Source of the DNA: Trueperella pecoris
GTDB lineage: Bacteria > Actinomycetota > Actinomycetes > Actinomycetales > Actinomycetaceae
Assembly: GCF_014926385.1 (NCBI RefSeq)
Contig: NZ_CP053291.1
Coordinates: 682,001-746,000 of the forward strand
Direction of reading: 5' to 3'
Length of the DNA: 64,000 bases
Shown piece by piece: positions 53,874-62,112 of the stretch. The first letter of the stretch is position 1, and each line of letters begins with the position of its first letter. The notes beneath the pieces were generated by a model that saw only the letters and a program-made list of their open reading frames with translations, made no database searches and was not told the DNA's origin. A program made the translations under genes and the position numbers.

Positions 53874-55666
53874 GACAGCTCCTCTTCATCGCTCACGGTC
53901 AGCTTGACGATCCTGTGGCCCGAGGAGTCGGCGTCCGTCCACTGCGTGGGGATCGCATAATCTGCACGGCGGGACTCGATCATGTGCGCATAGTCCGCCG
54001 ACTCCCTGATCGAGGCAGATTCGAGCAGTTCGGCGCTGATGTCGCGGGTCGAGGGCACGACGTCGATCACCCGGTCTGCGAGTTCGGTGATGGCTTGCCG
54101 ATGCGCGATCACGACGATGGTGTGGCCCGCTTCCTTCAGGGAGGTCACCACGTTGCACACGTATTCCTCGCTCATGGCGTCCAGATGCGCCGAAGGCTCG
54201 TCAAGGATGACGATTTTGGAAGAGGACACGAGTGCTCGGGTCAGCGCGAGCCGCTGGCGTTGACCAACCGACAGGCCTGCGCCACCGTGACCAATGAGGG
54301 TGTCCCAGCCGTGAGGGAGGCGGGCGACGACGTCGTCGAATCCCGTGATTTCGGCGGCACGAGCATCGACTGCGCCCACGTTCTCGGCGACGGTGCCGGG
54401 GAGAATCGCCGGGCGTTGGGGGACCCACGTGATGGAGGACCACCACTGGTTGCGGTCGATGTCAGATAATGGAAGGCCAGCGACGGTGATGCGGCCCTCG
54501 TCGGGTGAAAGGAGACCGAGGAGGCTATGAACGGCGGTCGTTTTGCCGGAGCCGGACGCACCGCGTAGGACGGTGATCTGGCCGGGTTCGATGCATGCGC
54601 TTAAGTGCGAGGGCGCAACCGTGGCTCGGCCGGGGGCGTAAACCGAAACGTCCTCGAAGCAGATGCGTGCCGAGTCGAGGTCGGGCACGGGCGCGGTGCC
54701 CTTGTGCGCGACGAGCGGGGTATCGAGAACCTCGAAGGCCTTGTTGGCGGCGGTGACGCCGTTGGCGGAGGCGTGAAACTGTGTACCCACTTCGCGTAGC
54801 GGTTTGAGAATCTCCGGGGTGAGCATGATGGCGATGAGGCCGATATGGAGGGGAACCGAACCGTCGACCATCCGAAGGCCGATGTTGACGGCTACGAGGG
54901 CCGTGGTCAGTGTCGTGAGAAACTCGAGGGCCGCGCCGGAGAGGAACGCGACGTAGAGGGTCTGCATGGTCTTTTCAGCGAAGCGCGAGCCGAGGTGCTG
55001 TACGCGCTTTCCGGGGCCCTTCTCGCGACCAAGGCCCTTGAGGGTAGCAAGACCGGAAAGCAGATCGAGTAGCTGGGAGGACAGCTGTTGCATCGCGGCA
55101 AGGCGCTCAGCGGAATAGCGGCTGGTCATCTTGCCAATGAGGATCATGAAAAGGGGAACAAGCGGGATGCAGAAGATGACGAACATGGCCGATATCCAGT
55201 CGAACCAGAACAGTAGCGCGATGAGCGCAGGCATGGCCGTGACCGAGAGGAACAGCTGGGGGAGGAACCGGACGAAATAGGGTTCAAGATCGTCCAGGCC
55301 GCGAGTGACGAGCGTGACCGTGTGCGTCGTGTTGCCCGTCAGCCATCGATCGCCGAGCGCGGCCGCCTTGTCCAGTACCTTGCCGCGCAGGTCGGTGATG
55401 ACTAAGACGGCGGAGCGGTGGCCGTAGGCGTCACGCACAAAAGAAACGAAGAAACGCGCAACGAAGACCACGGCCAACAAGCCCAAGAGCGGCAACACGT
55501 CAGTAGGCTGGGAGGTTCCATAGAAGATCGGAGAGACCGCGTAGGCGATAAGGACGATCTGTGCCGCAATCAGCGCCGCATCGAGGACGCCGAGGGCAAC
55601 GAGGAAGACAATGTAGGGTTTGGTTGCGGCTGCGTATTTAAGCAGCCGGGGGTCTAATGGCTTCAC
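53870..55666 (-). CDS. cydD: thiol reductant ABC exporter subunit CydD
   Basis: 598 aa. TMD with the CydD-typical LATLKGLGREKGPGKRVQHL loop, ATPase with LRGASGSGKTTAVHSL, GLSVGQRQRLALTRALVSS, IVILDEPSAHLDAMSE and IVVIAHR. The signature motif is LSVGQ instead of LSGGQ, often seen in one half of such heterodimers. GTG start with GAGGTG upstream. A 13-bp hairpin separates it from cydB. Confidence 0.93.
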   Translation of the reverse strand: MKPLDPRLLKYAAATKPYIVFLVALGVLDAALIAAQIVLIAYAVSPIFYGTSQPTDVLPLLGLLAVVFVARFFVSFVRDAYGHRSAVLVITDLRGKVLDKAAALGDRWLTGNTTHTVTLVTRGLDDLEPYFVRFLPQLFLSVTAMPALIALLFWFDWISAMFVIFCIPLVPLFMILIGKMTSRYSAERLAAMQQLSSQLLDLLSGLATLKGLGREKGPGKRVQHLGSRFAEKTMQTLYVAFLSGAALEFLTTLTTALVAVNIGLRMVDGSVPLHIGLIAIMLTPEILKPLREVGTQFHASANGVTAANKAFEVLDTPLVAHKGTAPVPDLDSARICFEDVSVYAPGRATVAPSHLSACIEPGQITVLRGASGSGKTTAVHSLLGLLSPDEGRITVAGLPLSDIDRNQWWSSITWVPQRPAILPGTVAENVGAVDARAAEITGFDDVVARLPHGWDTLIGHGGAGLSVGQRQRLALTRALVSSSKIVILDEPSAHLDAMSEEYVCNVVTSLKEAGHTIVVIAHRQAITELADRVIDVVPSTRDISAELLESASIRESADYAHMIESRRADYAIPTQWTDADSSGHRIVKLTVSDEEELS

Positions 55667-55720
55667 GGCACCTCATTCCTCAATCAGAACTAGTCTAGAT
55701 TGTGTGCGGGGGATACGCGA

Positions 55721-55749
55721 AAGGGCGTGCGATCCAATCGCACGCCCTT
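55721..55749 (-). terminator. perfect hairpin between cydB and cydD (attenuator-like)
   Basis: AAGGGCGTGCGAT (55721-55733) pairs perfectly with 55737-55749 across a 3-base loop. On the minus strand only TTTCG follows, so it may act as a weak terminator that lowers cydDC-kinase expression relative to cydAB, or as an RNA end stabiliser. Confidence 0.65.
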
Positions 55750-55763
55750 CCTGCTACGACTCG

Positions 55764-56897
55764 TTAGGCCTGAGCGAACTCACGAACCTTCTTCGGGTCG
55801 AGGCCGGCAGGCTTATCGGAGATGTTCTCCACGCCGAGTCGGCCAGCGAAGGACTTGTAGGACCAAGCCGTGTAGCCCAGAACGATCGGCACGAAAATGA
55901 TCGCCGCGATGAGCATGACGGACTGGGTCGGTGCGGTGGCCGATGCCTGGACGAGAGTCAGGTCATAAGCGGAGTTGATCGAGGACTTCATAGCGTTCGC
56001 GCCGAACGTGGAGAAGACCCACACCACCGCGAAGGCCAGGCCGGCGAAGGAGAGGAAGAACGAGGAGACGTCCTTGCCCTTCTGAATGGCCAGCGTCGAG
56101 CCGATCAGCGTGGCGGCGGCGATAGCCAACGGAATCAGGCCCCACAGGTGGCCGCTGTAGACGAACTGGCCCCACACGGCCCAAATGGCCGTCAGGCCGG
56201 TCGAAGCAAGCGAGAGCTTCTTTGCCATGGCGATCGCGCGGTCGTGGAATTCGCCCTTTGTCTTGATCGACAACCACAGCGCGCCGTGGGTGAGGAACAG
56301 GAGGAGGAAGACGACGCCGCCCACGAGGGTGTAGGGCGTGAACAGGGAGACGAATCCGCCGGTGAGGAAGTGCTGATCGCCGGCAGCCAGGGCGCTATCG
56401 ATGTTGGCCGGATCGGCCGGCACAAACTCGCCGCCACGCGAAGCGTAGTGACCGACCTGAATCTCGGTGCCCTGGACAAGGTTGCCAAAAGCGACGCCCC
56501 AGACAAGGGTGACGAGCCAGGCGACGCCGGTGTGGAGGTTGTCCCACATCGAACGCCAACCAGCCGAGTTGATCTTTCCACGCCATTCCAAGGCGGAGAT
56601 GCGGATGATCAGGAAGATGAGGATGGCAACCAGCGCCATGTACATGCCGGAGAACATGGTTGCGTACCACTCGGGGAATGCGGCAAAGGTCGCTCCGCCG
56701 GCCGTGAGGAGGAAGACTTCGTTTCCGTCCCAGTGCGGGCCGATGGTGTTGAGCGCCAAGCGGCGCTCCTTTTCATTCCTCGGAAGTATCTTCAGTAGCA
56801 TACCGGTGCCGAAGCCGAAGCCTTCGAGCGTGAGGTAGCCGATCCACAGGACGGCCAGGAGAGCGAACCAGATAATCTGCAGTGCTGAAAGTTCCAC
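55764..56897 (-). CDS. cydB: cytochrome bd ubiquinol/menaquinol oxidase subunit II
   Basis: 377 aa, nine predicted helices. N-terminal FALLAVLWIGYLTLEGFGFG and LNTIGPHWDGNEVFLLTAGG are CydB hallmarks, as is the W-D-G-N-E quartet. Forms the oxidase with CydA. 9 bases separate it from cydA. Confidence 0.97.
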   Translation of the reverse strand: MELSALQIIWFALLAVLWIGYLTLEGFGFGTGMLLKILPRNEKERRLALNTIGPHWDGNEVFLLTAGGATFAAFPEWYATMFSGMYMALVAILIFLIIRISALEWRGKINSAGWRSMWDNLHTGVAWLVTLVWGVAFGNLVQGTEIQVGHYASRGGEFVPADPANIDSALAAGDQHFLTGGFVSLFTPYTLVGGVVFLLLFLTHGALWLSIKTKGEFHDRAIAMAKKLSLASTGLTAIWAVWGQFVYSGHLWGLIPLAIAAATLIGSTLAIQKGKDVSSFFLSFAGLAFAVVWVFSTFGANAMKSSINSAYDLTLVQASATAPTQSVMLIAAIIFVPIVLGYTAWSYKSFAGRLGVENISDKPAGLDPKKVREFAQA

Positions 56898-56906
56898 GGT
56901 TCCTCC

Positions 56907-58418
56907 TTAGTAAGCGAAGCTGAGCTTCGTGTCCTCGGTGACGCCCTTGGTGGGAGCCTCCTCGAGGAGAAGCTTGCTGGACGGGTTGATTCCCTCGCGC
57001 ACGTAGCGAACGATCAGGCGGAACCACACGACGCCCAGGGCGGCGTAGAGCAGCGTGAAGATTACCACGGAGATGAGCACTTCGGCCGACAGGACGTTCT
57101 GGGAGACGCCGTTCTCGGTGAGCAGGTGCATCATCTGGGAGGGGGCGAGGTTACCCTCGCGCTCGAAGTTCGGGTAGACGACCCACGGCTGACGGCCCAT
57201 CTCGGTAAGGATCCACCCGAAGGTCGATGCGAGGTAGGGAAGCGGGATAGTCCACACGAATAGCTTGGCGAGCAGGTTGCTGGTGATCAGCCTGTCGCCA
57301 CGCAGGAGGAACAGACCCAGGATGGACAAGCCGAGTGAGGCGAATCCGAGGCCCATCATGACGCGGAACGAATAGAAAGCGACAAACTCGTTCGGGATGT
57401 AGTTGACATCAGTGCCGTAGATATCGCCGAAGGCCTCGGTGAACTTGTCCTGGATTTCTCCCTTGCCCATGAGGTAGGACTGCGGCCCGGAGGCGTGGTC
57501 CGTCACCATGAAGGACTCGAGTCCCGGCAGGATCGGCAACGAAATGATCGTGTCTGCGTTGGCCTCCGTACCGAGCATCCCCAAGGCAAGATCGTGCGAT
57601 TCGCCCGACTCGTAAATGCCCATGGCCGCGATCATCTTCGTGGGCTGAACGTCGTAGATATGCTGGCCCATGAAGTGGCCCGAGCCGATCGCGAAAATGC
57701 CAGCCACCGCGAGGACCTTGAGACCGAACTGGGCTGCGGGCTTCCAGAATTCGCGAGCCTCGACCTCGTTGTTGCTGCGCACGGCGCGCACGATCCACCA
57801 GATGGAAATACCGCTGATCATCGCGCCTGCCACCATCAACGACGCCGAGATGGTGTGTAGGACGGCGTAGAGGGTAGTCGTGGAAAAGATGACTTCCAGG
57901 AAGCCGGACATGCCATCGAGTTCAGCACGGCCAGTTTCAGGGTTGAGGACCGCGCCAACGGGGTTCTGCATGAAGGAGTTGGCCGCGAGGATGAAGAACG
58001 CGGAAATGTTCGTTCCAAGGGCGGTCATCCAGATGGCGATGGTATGAGCCTTGGGGGAGATTCGGCCGCGGCCGAAGATCCACACCCCGAGGAAGACCGA
58101 TTCCATAAAGAAGGCCAGGAGCGCTTCGAATGCCAGAGGTGCACCGAAGATGTCACCAACGTAGCGGGAGTACTCCGACCAGTTGAGTCCGAACTGGAAC
58201 TCCTGGACGATACCGGTTGCTACGCCGAGTGCGAAGTTGATGAGAAGTACTTTGCCGAAGAACTCCGACATGCGCAGATACTTGGTATCTCCGCTACGCA
58301 GCCATTTGGTCTGCATGATTGCCACGAGTGGCGAAAGTCCGATCGTGAGCGGTACCAGGATGAAGTGGTACACGGTCGTGATTCCGAACTGCCACCGTGA
58401 AAGGTCTAGGACATCCAC
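56907..58418 (-). CDS. cydA: cytochrome bd oxidase subunit I
   Basis: 503 aa. High-affinity terminal oxidase subunit with the three haems. Seen: DLSRWQFGITTVYHFILVPL with the haem b595 His, the quinol-binding loop after helix 5, ESVFLGVWIFGRGRI with conserved Glu, and the later GRQPWVVYPN block. The Q-loop is short, as in Gram-positive bacteria. GTG at 58418 (VDVLDLSRWQ) is preferred over GTG 58427 because AGAAAGG lies 8 bases ahead of it. Promoter region with a DosR-like box lies upstream. Confidence 0.96.
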   Translation of the reverse strand: MDVLDLSRWQFGITTVYHFILVPLTIGLSPLVAIMQTKWLRSGDTKYLRMSEFFGKVLLINFALGVATGIVQEFQFGLNWSEYSRYVGDIFGAPLAFEALLAFFMESVFLGVWIFGRGRISPKAHTIAIWMTALGTNISAFFILAANSFMQNPVGAVLNPETGRAELDGMSGFLEVIFSTTTLYAVLHTISASLMVAGAMISGISIWWIVRAVRSNNEVEAREFWKPAAQFGLKVLAVAGIFAIGSGHFMGQHIYDVQPTKMIAAMGIYESGESHDLALGMLGTEANADTIISLPILPGLESFMVTDHASGPQSYLMGKGEIQDKFTEAFGDIYGTDVNYIPNEFVAFYSFRVMMGLGFASLGLSILGLFLLRGDRLITSNLLAKLFVWTIPLPYLASTFGWILTEMGRQPWVVYPNFEREGNLAPSQMMHLLTENGVSQNVLSAEVLISVVIFTLLYAALGVVWFRLIVRYVREGINPSSKLLLEEAPTKGVTEDTKLSFAY

Positions 58419-58437
58419 CTGAGTCACCTTTCTAGTG

Positions 58438-58515
58438 ATTCGGGCTGCGCTAGCCCGAATGTGCTCAGCCGGGGCTGAGGTGCTGAAATATCTCCGGGCG
58501 AGGTTTGTTCGCCCG
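58438..58515 (-). promoter_or_regulatory. three consecutive hairpins in the cydA leader
   Basis: Perfect inverted repeats at 58438-58460 (9-bp arms, 5-base loop), 58464-58479 (CTCAGCC-GG-GGCTGAG) and 58495-58515 (CGGGCGA, 7-base loop). All would lie in the 5' untranslated RNA if transcription starts near 58590. They may control termination, stability or translation. They lie in the 460-base gap 58419-58878, which holds no gene. Confidence 0.7.
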
Positions 58516-58621
58516 AACTTAGTGTTCGCCGTCAGTTTAACTCACAGGGCTAGACAATTGCGTCGCGAAGGGCGGCATGGAACCAAAGTCTTTGTGAGTA
58601 ATCTTGATAACTAGGCGATTT

Positions 58622-58648
58622 TGTCAACGCCATGGGGACGAAAGTCCC
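58622..58648 (-). promoter_or_regulatory. DosR-like box adjoining a TTGACA -35 upstream of cydA
   Basis: GGGAC-GAAA-GTCCC at 58635-58648 has perfect 5-bp arms and matches the core GGGAC-TWWA-GTCCC of the mycobacterial DosR box in 13 of 14 positions when the W positions are allowed. On the minus strand it is followed after 7 bases by TTGACA (58627-58622); a -10-like CAAGAT (58606-58601) is 15 bases further. The box is thus centred about 50 bases upstream of the expected start, where an activator would touch RNA polymerase. It could also serve the divergent rne gene. Confidence 0.65.
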
Positions 58649-58878
58649 TTTGTTTTTATCGTGCTCCGGCAGACAAAAATTCAGTCGTTGCAGGCAGTCG
58701 TTGTCCAAATGTGCAACAATAATGACGAAACGAGCGTGCATCCGCTCGAAGAATTAGCCTCGTGCGCCGCAACCGCGTGCAGCCGGGCCGATTCGATCGT
58801 TAAGCTTCCGTGGCCTCGAGCCACGACCTAAATTGAGGTGGCTGCCAGATGCAGACGGCCACCTGCTAGGGGATACCT

Positions 58879-61251
58879 ATGGCAGATAATGCCGAACAGA
58901 AAGAAGGTGGCGCAAAAGTCGCTCCGATGACTGCGCTCTTGTTCCAGGAGCCGGATCTGACGCGGGCCGTACGCTCGCGCCGCCAGCGCCGCGAGGACGC
59001 GCGGGAGGAAGCCCCCGAATCGGCTCCCGAGGTCGAGCAGTCCGACGACGACTCGTCCGCCCGCAAGCGTCGGCGCGGCAAGCGTGGTGGACGCAAGTCT
59101 GCTGACAATGTCGTGCAGGCTGAGGCCGAGGTGGCAGAAGCTGCCACCGAGGACACCGACGAGGAAAAGCCTCCGCGCCCCCGCCGCTCGCGTAAGAAGG
59201 CCGCAGACACGGCCAAGGAAGATGCGGGGGAGAAGGAGGCCACCGAGGCCGAGGATGACTCCTCCGACTCTGACGGGGAAGCGGAAGAAACGACGACCGT
59301 GCGTCGCCGTCGTCGTCGCCGTTCCTCTGAAGAGGCCGACGACGGGGTCACGGCTCCGAAGGGCTCCACGCGACTCGAGGCGAAGAAGCGCCGCCGCAAG
59401 GAGGGGCGCCGTGCCGGGCGTCGTCGTACCACGATCTCCGAGTCCGAATACCTGGCGCGCCGCGAGGCTGTCGACCGGACGATGCTCGTGCGTGAACAGG
59501 ACGGCCTCAACCAGATCGCCGTGCTTGAAGACGGCGTACTCGTTGAGCACTATGTGGCTCGCCACACCCAGACGTCGATGGTGGGAAACGTCTACCTCGG
59601 CCGCGTGCAGAATGTTCTTCCCTCGATGGAAGCGGCCTTCGTGGATATCGGCAAGGGGCGTAACGCGGTCCTCTACGCTGGCGAGGTGAACTGGGATGCC
59701 GTCGGCATGAACGGCAAGCCGCGTAAGATCGAAGACGCGCTCAAGAGCGGCGACACGGTCCTCGTTCAGGTCACGAAGGACCCGATCGGGCACAAGGGCG
59801 CACGCCTGACCGGGCAGATCACCCTTGCCGGCCGCCACCTCGTGTTGGTGCCGGGAGGCTCGATGACGGGCATCTCGCGTAAGCTTCCCGAAAAGGAGCG
59901 CACGCGCCTGAAGAACATCCTTAAGAAGGTTGTCCCCTCTGAGCATGGCGTCATCGTCCGTACCGCGGCCGAAGGTGCCACGGAGGAACAGCTACAGGGT
60001 GACGTCGATCGGCTGGCCAAGGCTTGGGTCGATATCCAGGCCAAGTCGAAGTCCACCAAGAACGCGCCCTCAATGCTCAAGAGTGAGCCTGAGCTGGCCG
60101 TGCGCGTCGTGCGCGACATCTTCAATGAGGACTTCAACCAGCTCAAGGTTGCAGGCGACGAGGCATGGACGACCATCCACGACTATGTCGAAGAACTTTC
60201 GCCCGAGCTTGTTGATCGGCTCGAGCATTGGGAAAGCGACAAGGATATCTTCGCCGCCTCGCGCGTTGACGAGCAGCTTGCCAAGGCCTTTGACCGCAAG
60301 GTGTTCCTGCCCTCGGGTGGTTCGCTCATTATTGAGCGCACCGAAGCTATGACGGTTATTGACGTCAACACCGGCAAATTCACCGGCTCGGGCGGCTCGC
60401 TCGAAGAGACGGTGACGCGCAACAACCTCGAGGCCGCTGAGGAGATTGTTCGCCAGCTGCGCCTGCGCGATATCGGCGGAATTATCGTCGTGGACTTCAT
60501 TGACATGGTCCTCGAAGAGAACCGCGATCTCGTTCTGCGCCGCCTGATCGAATGCCTGGGTCGCGATCGGACCCGCCACCAGGTGGCCGAGGTGACCTCG
60601 CTGGGCCTGGTGCAGATGACACGTAAGCGCGTCGGACAGGGCCTTGTCGAGGCGTTCTCGACCACGTGTGAGTGCTGTGAGGGACGTGGCTACATCACGC
60701 ACGAAAATCCCGTCGAGAGGGGCGAAACCGAGGAGCAAAATCCGCGGACTAACCCTCGCCGCCAGCATCCCAAGCAAGCGGCTCCGAAGGCTGAGGACGC
60801 CGATCCCAAGCATGAGGAGGTGCGTGCTGCCCTGGCCAACATCGCCGCTGCGGCCTCTTCGAAGCACGAGGCTGAGGGGAAGGATTACTCCGCGGAGGAT
60901 TCTCCCGATACTCAGCCTGCGGCCAAGGAGAGCGCCAAGGGTGAGGACAAGGTAGAGCGTCCGACGAAGCGACGCGGCAAGACGGGGAAGAAGAGCTCGG
61001 CAGGCGCCGCGGCGACTCCCGACCAAGCCAAGGAGTCTCCTCGTGATGAGGCTGAGGTAAATCCTGTGGCCGAGCAGCTCGAGAGGCTCGCCCAGAAGGC
61101 GTCTGAGAAGGCCGCCTCGAAGAGTTCTGAGCCTGAACAGCCCAAGCGTCAACGACGCCGTCGGGTCACCTCGTCGGGTGCTATCACTCCCGGGTCGGGG
61201 GCGTCCTCGGCGATCATGACCTTCCCGGCCGAGCCGAAGGCCGATAGCTAG
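58879..61251 (+). CDS. rne: ribonuclease E/G family endoribonuclease
   Basis: 790 aa. A charged, disordered N-terminal extension (about 1-200, KRRRGKRGGRK and acidic runs) precedes the S1 domain (TSMVGNVYLGRVQNVLPSME), the RNase E/G catalytic part with Mg-binding Asp residues in TVIDVNTGKFTGSG and DIGGIIVVDFIDM, and the zinc-link CECCEGRGY. A disordered Ala/Lys/Glu-rich tail follows (about 620-790). This N- and C-extended layout is typical of actinobacterial RNase E. Directly upstream of rplU-rpmA-obgE, as in mycobacteria. Confidence 0.95.
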   Translation: MADNAEQKEGGAKVAPMTALLFQEPDLTRAVRSRRQRREDAREEAPESAPEVEQSDDDSSARKRRRGKRGGRKSADNVVQAEAEVAEAATEDTDEEKPPRPRRSRKKAADTAKEDAGEKEATEAEDDSSDSDGEAEETTTVRRRRRRRSSEEADDGVTAPKGSTRLEAKKRRRKEGRRAGRRRTTISESEYLARREAVDRTMLVREQDGLNQIAVLEDGVLVEHYVARHTQTSMVGNVYLGRVQNVLPSMEAAFVDIGKGRNAVLYAGEVNWDAVGMNGKPRKIEDALKSGDTVLVQVTKDPIGHKGARLTGQITLAGRHLVLVPGGSMTGISRKLPEKERTRLKNILKKVVPSEHGVIVRTAAEGATEEQLQGDVDRLAKAWVDIQAKSKSTKNAPSMLKSEPELAVRVVRDIFNEDFNQLKVAGDEAWTTIHDYVEELSPELVDRLEHWESDKDIFAASRVDEQLAKAFDRKVFLPSGGSLIIERTEAMTVIDVNTGKFTGSGGSLEETVTRNNLEAAEEIVRQLRLRDIGGIIVVDFIDMVLEENRDLVLRRLIECLGRDRTRHQVAEVTSLGLVQMTRKRVGQGLVEAFSTTCECCEGRGYITHENPVERGETEEQNPRTNPRRQHPKQAAPKAEDADPKHEEVRAALANIAAAASSKHEAEGKDYSAEDSPDTQPAAKESAKGEDKVERPTKRRGKTGKKSSAGAAATPDQAKESPRDEAEVNPVAEQLERLAQKASEKAASKSSEPEQPKRQRRRRVTSSGAITPGSGASSAIMTFPAEPKADS

Positions 61252-61257
61252 ACGAGT

Positions 61258-61305
61258 CGCCAAACGCGACACGCGCCACGAATGTGGCGATGATCGCGCT
61301 TGGCG
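61258..61305 (+). promoter_or_regulatory. long nested hairpin behind rne
   Basis: CGCCAA-A-CGCGA-CACG-CGCCAC pairs with GTGGCG-ATGA-TCGCG-C-TTGGCG around GAAT: three perfect helices of 6, 5 and 6 bp divided by symmetric internal loops. No T-run follows. It ends 4 bases before the rplU -35 and may be the 3' end of the rne transcript or an RNase recognition structure. Confidence 0.7.
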
Positions 61306-61308
61306 GAC

Positions 61309-61337
61309 TTGTTCCAGCTGGGGTCTCTCAGTAAACT
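61309..61337 (+). promoter_or_regulatory. rplU-rpmA promoter
   Basis: TTGTTC (61309-61314), 17-bp spacer, TAAACT (61332-61337). Leaves a leader of about 72 bases before rplU. Confidence 0.7.
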
Positions 61338-61415
61338 TGGAACTCGGCGCATCGAGCGCATTTAATTTTTCCAGAGCACGGAAACGTGCATCCAATCGAC
61401 AGAGATGAGCTGAAC

Positions 61416-61721
61416 GTGGTTTACGCGATTGTCAAGACAGGCGGCCGCCAGGAGAAGGTGTCCGTCGGATCTATCGTGGTTACGAACAGGATTGACGGCG
61501 AAGCTGGCGACAAGGTCGAGCTTGAGCCGATCATGCTCGTCGACGGTGACAAGATCACCACTGCTGCCGATGGCATTTCCGCCAAGGTTACTGCTGAGAT
61601 CGTTCGTGACGAGAAGGGTCCGAAGATTTCGATCATCAAGTACAAGAACAAGTCGGGTTACCGCAAGCGTCAGGGTCATCGCCAGCCGCTCACCCGTCTC
61701 AAGGTTCTTGAGATCGCCTAA
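61416..61721 (+). CDS. rplU: 50S ribosomal protein L21
   Basis: 101 aa, normal length. [19 protein letters not shown] at the start and [17 protein letters not shown] at the end are diagnostic. GTG at 61416 was chosen because L21 begins exactly there; the frame is open 30 bases further upstream. rpmA follows after 44 bases. Confidence 0.97.
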   Translation: MVYAIVKTGGRQEKVSVGSIVVTNRIDGEAGDKVELEPIMLVDGDKITTAADGISAKVTAEIVRDEKGPKISIIKYKNKSGYRKRQGHRQPLTRLKVLEIA

Positions 61722-61765
61722 TTCGGCATCAAGTACGAGCTTTTTTCAGGAAAGAAGGACTACAG

Positions 61766-62020
61766 ATGGCACATAAGAAAGGCGCCAGTTCCTCGAACAA
61801 CGGTCGCGACTCTAATGCACAGCGACTTGGTATCAAGCGTTTTGGTGGCCAGAGCGTGAACGCAGGTGAGATTCTCGTTCGTCAGCGCGGCACCAAGTAC
61901 CACCCGGGCGCCAACGTTGGCCGCGGCAAGGACGACACGCTGTTTGCTCTTGCTGCTGGCGTGGTTGAGTTCGGTGTGAAGCGTAACCGCAAGACCATTA
62001 GCGTGATGGCCGAGGCCTAA
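61766..62020 (+). CDS. rpmA: 50S ribosomal protein L27
   Basis: 84 aa. [20 protein letters not shown] is the classic actinobacterial L27 N-terminus (no cleavable extension as in Firmicutes), followed by LGIKRFGGQ and the [20 protein letters not shown] block. GGAAAG upstream. Terminator follows. Confidence 0.98.
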   Translation: MAHKKGASSSNNGRDSNAQRLGIKRFGGQSVNAGEILVRQRGTKYHPGANVGRGKDDTLFALAAGVVEFGVKRNRKTISVMAEA

Positions 62021-62036
62021 GCGCATAACATAGATT

Positions 62037-62075
62037 GGGGTGGAGGGCATCAGCCTTCCGCCCCTTTTCTTTTCT
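62037..62075 (+). terminator. Rho-independent terminator after rpmA
   Basis: GGGGTGGAGGG (62037-62047) pairs with CCTTCCGCCCC (62054-62064), 11 bp with two G-U pairs, followed by TTTTCTTTTCT. obgE therefore likely has its own promoter; CATAAT at 62078-62083 is a -10 candidate. Confidence 0.88.
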
Positions 62076-62112
62076 GTCATAATTGGTCGGGTAACCGACG
62101 GGAGAGGATCTC

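Noticed and set aside
55620-56798. 392-codon plus-strand frame opposite cydB and the cydD start
   Set aside because: The product is low-complexity and Arg/Glu/Asp-rich, antisense to a certain CydB.
58828-61395. two long minus-strand frames (about 370 and 440 codons) opposite rne
   Set aside because: Antisense to RNase E, Arg/Leu-rich without motifs; generated by the repetitive Lys/Glu/Arg codons of rne.
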